The notes under the pieces: generated by a model
Told to the model about the DNA's origin: nothing
Databases searched by the model: none
The model's input: only the letters and a program-made list of their open reading frames with translations
Assembly (NCBI RefSeq): GCF_015476655.1
Contig: NZ_JABFHF010000020.1
Location: forward strand, 38,784-102,783
DNA length: 64,000 nucleotides
Source: Aquiflexum lacus
GTDB taxonomy: Bacteria > Bacteroidota > Bacteroidia > Cytophagales > Cyclobacteriaceae
Direction of reading: 5' to 3'
Shown: piece by piece, positions 61,412 through 64,000 of the stretch
How positions within the stretch are numbered: position 1 is the stretch's first letter
Layout: the number at the start of each line of letters is the position of its first letter
Made by a program: the position numbers and the translations under genes

Positions 61412-62088
61412 AAGACACAAAGCGAGAAAAAGAAACAACTCTTCAATTATCGATTGGATAAAAGAAATTATCCAATCCCCCATCAAAGTCCGGGGAATCC
61501 CGGACCACATGAGAAACGCTCACTAAAGCGGTTATCATACAAAGAGATTTTTTAAGTTTAGAGTCTATAAATTCAAAAGGCTGCCTGGGGTGATTCACCT
61601 TACTAGGCAGCTTTTTTTTATGTCTATTGATAAATCATACTTAGAATCCCATTAGAAAAATACTAAACAATAATCATAATAAATTGAAATAAAACAGATT
61701 AACGGGGGAATCTTAATGAATACCTACATAATTAGTATTAACAAAATCAATATAAAAAAGCACCTAACTATCAGAATTCTGCTTTGTACATCAAAAGTTT
61801 TTTTAATTGAAATAAAAATAAAAATTTTGAGAAACCCTAGTAAGTGTTTATCACCCATTTTAGGTAGGTTATTATCTATCTATTGATTTTCTCAAATTCC
61901 TGATCACCCAAGATACTGGATTTTGTAAAATAAATGTTTGTAAAATATTTTATTGTACATCCTGAATTATCAGTTGTGCAATAACAATGTTTTAAGACTT
62001 TTCTGTATTCCCAAGTAGGAATCTGAATTTTTGAAAATCAATACTTAGGCTATAATCGCCATACTCTTCAATTATTAATAAAAAGGCA
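61412..62088. other. Long intergenic region between the PorP/SprF and adhesin genes
   Basis: About 680 bases with no supported gene. It holds two hairpins without T-runs (GATTGGATAA pairing at 61452-61477 and GTCCGGGG at 61489-61506), a terminator at 61580-61619, and a very AT-rich tail where the adhesin promoter should lie. A 57-codon frame at 61716-61889 is probably chance. Confidence 0.5.
61580..61619 (+). terminator. Terminator downstream of the PorP/SprF gene
   Basis: GCTGCCT and AGGCAGC form a stem around an 18-base loop followed by eight T residues. It lies about 170 bases after the stop codon and separates this gene from the adhesin gene. Confidence 0.85.
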
Positions 62089-64000
62089 ATGAAAAAAACA
62101 ATTACCTACTTCGCCAATCTGGCTTTACTTTTGGTATGGAATTTTTTGGCAATACCAAATGAGGTTTACGCGCAAAATCAGCCAAATTTATTGGATTTAA
62201 GGACATGTGACAACTCATGCTCCTCCAATAACTTCACAATAAAAGAAGTGTATTTGAGTGATGCGAATGGAGTTCCATTATCAAGCTCCTTTGCGACCTG
62301 TACTCCAGGAGTTCAACAGACATCTTTTATATCCTTTGTATACAGTTCAAATGCGGGATCGAATACCAGCAATACCAGACTTTTTGCGGATTTGAGCATA
62401 GGGAATAACACTGAATATATAAATATCTGGATCGGGAATCTCCCCTCAGCCAAAAATGCAGACAGGGTAGTCACACTCAACCACTCTTTTACCTGGACAT
62501 GTGGGGCTGAAGTAAGTCTGGACTCTCCAACATTGGCATGGACTACTTCCGGATCGGCCAATTTATTTTCCAGTTATCAGTGTAATAGTTATCCCAGTGC
62601 ACAATGCCAATTTGGGGCAGATATAGTAGTAAACGCACCATTGGCTGTTCAATTTGATTTTACCGCATGTACAGTTGATGGAAACACTACTGTTAATTTC
62701 ACTTCAACCACCAATGGCGGTAGCCAACCATACCAATACAATTGGAATTTTGGCAATAATGCCAATCCTACCACTTCCAATTTACCAAATCCAACAGTCA
62801 CATACTCTTCGGCAGGTTCTGCTACGTTGACTGTTACAGATTCAAAAGGTGTTACCAATACCTTTACAAAAAATATTACAATACCAACTGAATTATCCGT
62901 CAGTTCCACAACCACACAACCTACCCCAGGAAATAATGATGGATCCATCTTAATAAGCACCACAGGCGGAACAGGGAATATTTCGGTTTCTTGGAATGAT
63001 GGCAGCACAGACCTGGAAAGAACTGGATTGGCAGCAGGAACATATATCGCCACTGTTACAGATGAATTCAATTGTCAAAAGACAATTACCATAAACCTGA
63101 CTAGTCCAGAACCAAACATTAGCCTGATTAAATCGGGGGTCTATGAAGATACCAATGGCGATGGTTCACAAAATGTAGGAGACAAAATTAATTATACTTT
63201 TTTAGTTACAAATACAGGTAATTTCCCATTGAGCAACGTAACGGTCACTGACCCCTTGATCAATTTAACAGGTTCCTCTTTTTCACTTCCTGTCGGAGAA
63301 TCAAATAATATTGCTTTTTCCGGTTCTTATACTTTAACCCAACAAGATATTGAGAATGGGTTTTTTACAAATTCCGCAACTGTCACGGCAGATGCTGGAA
63401 GTATTCAAGTCACTGACAACGACAGCCATACTGAAAACTTTGCTCAATTACCAAGTCTGAAAGTTGAAAAGAACCAAATCGACGGACCCAATCCCGTCAC
63501 AGTTTCTGGTCAGCAATTAACTTATGAAATTACAGTAGAGAATACAGGAAATATCAATATTTCGAATGTTGTGGCTACTGATTTTTTACCAGGAAGTTCT
63601 TCAGGAGTTGTTCTAAATGTTATCAATGGAGATAACCAAAACCCAGGCATTTTAGATGTCGGAGAAATCTGGGTTTATTCTATTGTTTATACAGTTGAAC
63701 AAAACATTTTTGATACAGGGGACAATTTGGTCAATGTTGTAAATGTAAGTTCAACACAAGTCCCTGGTCCTATTGTAGCTTCCGCAGTTACCCCGACTAT
63801 TCTTTCACCTTCTCTTGAAATCAGCAAGGCAATAACTGAAACAACCTTTGCAGCTCCGGGGGATGAACTCAATTATACCATTACAGTATCCAATACAGGA
63901 AATACTACTTTGGAGAACATCTCGGTTGTCGATCCTTTGACAGGTCTGAACAACACCATCACCGTACTTGCTCCGGGTGCTTCACAGGACATCAACACGA
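62089..64000 (+). CDS. Large repeat-containing surface adhesin, N-terminal part (cut by window edge)
   Basis: The plus strand is open from the ATG at 62089 to the right edge, giving 637 residues. A signal peptide (MKKTITYFANLALLLVWNFL to VYAQ) is followed by a Cys-containing N-terminal domain (about 35-180). A PKD-like module (about 186-265, with YQYNWNFGNNANPTTSN) and an SprB-like repeat (about 266-340, with GSILISTTGGTGNISVSWND) come next. From about residue 350 on there are tandem DUF11-type modules, each with YTxxVxNTGN and VTDPL starts, such as INYTFLVTNTGNFPLSNVTV and LNYTITVSNTGNTTLENISV. Such proteins are T9SS adhesins or gliding-type filaments. The rest, including any sorting domain, is outside the window. 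Confidence 0.92.
   Translation, partial: MKKTITYFANLALLLVWNFLAIPNEVYAQNQPNLLDLRTCDNSCSSNNFTIKEVYLSDANGVPLSSSFATCTPGVQQTSFISFVYSSNAGSNTSNTRLFADLSIGNNTEYINIWIGNLPSAKNADRVVTLNHSFTWTCGAEVSLDSPTLAWTTSGSANLFSSYQCNSYPSAQCQFGADIVVNAPLAVQFDFTACTVDGNTTVNFTSTTNGGSQPYQYNWNFGNNANPTTSNLPNPTVTYSSAGSATLTVTDSKGVTNTFTKNITIPTELSVSSTTTQPTPGNNDGSILISTTGGTGNISVSWNDGSTDLERTGLAAGTYIATVTDEFNCQKTITINLTSPEPNISLIKSGVYEDTNGDGSQNVGDKINYTFLVTNTGNFPLSNVTVTDPLINLTGSSFSLPVGESNNIAFSGSYTLTQQDIENGFFTNSATVTADAGSIQVTDNDSHTENFAQLPSLKVEKNQIDGPNPVTVSGQQLTYEITVENTGNINISNVVATDFLPGSSSGVVLNVINGDNQNPGILDVGEIWVYSIVYTVEQNIFDTGDNLVNVVNVSSTQVPGPIVASAVTPTILSPSLEISKAITETTFAAPGDELNYTITVSNTGNTTLENISVVDPLTGLNNTITVLAPGASQDINT

Noticed and set aside
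61716..61889. 57-residue plus-strand frame in the spacer before the adhesin gene
   Set aside because: The region is very AT-rich and the peptide is dominated by Ile, Lys and Asn. No ribosome site or family pattern is seen.

Overview
The window looks like chromosomal DNA of an aerobic member of the Bacteroidota, most likely Cytophagales close to Cyclobacteriaceae (Algoriphagus/Belliella-like). This placement is inferred from several things: three secreted proteins with type IX secretion (T9SS) C-terminal sorting domains, a PorP/SprF protein, many lipoproteins and DUF families typical of the phylum, AT-rich spacers with few Shine-Dalgarno sites, and -7 boxes of the form TAnnTTTG. No rRNA, tRNA, CRISPR array, IS element or prophage was seen. 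Both edges cut genes: an acyl-CoA dehydrogenase on the left (minus strand) and a large repeat adhesin on the right (plus strand).

Layout. 1-4 kb: acyl-CoA dehydrogenase N-terminus, secreted M28 peptidase, small secreted protein, hotdog thioesterase. 4-8 kb: pxpABC (5-oxoprolinase) and a DUF4301 protein. 8-16 kb: intergenic repeats, a beta-propeller lipoprotein, a WYL regulator, a three-gene Rieske/YceI/DUF5777 operon, and a three-gene envelope cluster of unknown function. 16-20.5 kb: smc, then a small island with a HigBA-like toxin-antitoxin pair among palindromic repeats. 20.8-25.7 kb: TlpA-like lipoprotein and a DUF1800-DUF1501 operon. 26-35 kb: BASS transporter and acyltransferase, hpd, phosphoglucomutase, a lipoprotein, an aspartoacylase-like protein, murB, dCMP deaminase, DUF202. 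35-39.3 kb: ppk1 and gyrB. 39.6-42.5 kb: a phototrophy locus of proton-pumping rhodopsin, lycopene cyclase crtY and the retinal-forming dioxygenase blh. 42.5-50.5 kb: CoA-binding protein, an acyltransferase pair resembling the glycine-lipid enzymes GlsB/GlsA, SDR, surE, a secreted protein, ribBA, dnaG. 50.6-52 kb: an Mrp-type Fe-S carrier with a NifU-C protein. 52-64 kb: a region of T9SS cargo and envelope genes: M43 protease, PASTA protein, T9SS-sorted protein, rhodanese, M28 peptidase, PorP/SprF and the truncated adhesin.

How the genes work together. CrtY would make beta-carotene, Blh would cleave it to retinal, and retinal would form the rhodopsin chromophore. The rhodopsin has the DTE proton-pump motif, a Met at the green-tuning position, and a Gly at the fenestration site where xanthorhodopsin binds a carotenoid antenna. 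A terminator hairpin between the rhodopsin and crtY suggests the opsin is expressed more strongly than the enzymes. The most interesting items are this rhodopsin, the exported Rieske/YceI/barrel operon, the putative aminolipid gene pair, the unknown lipoprotein cluster, and the palindromic repeats around the toxin-antitoxin island.
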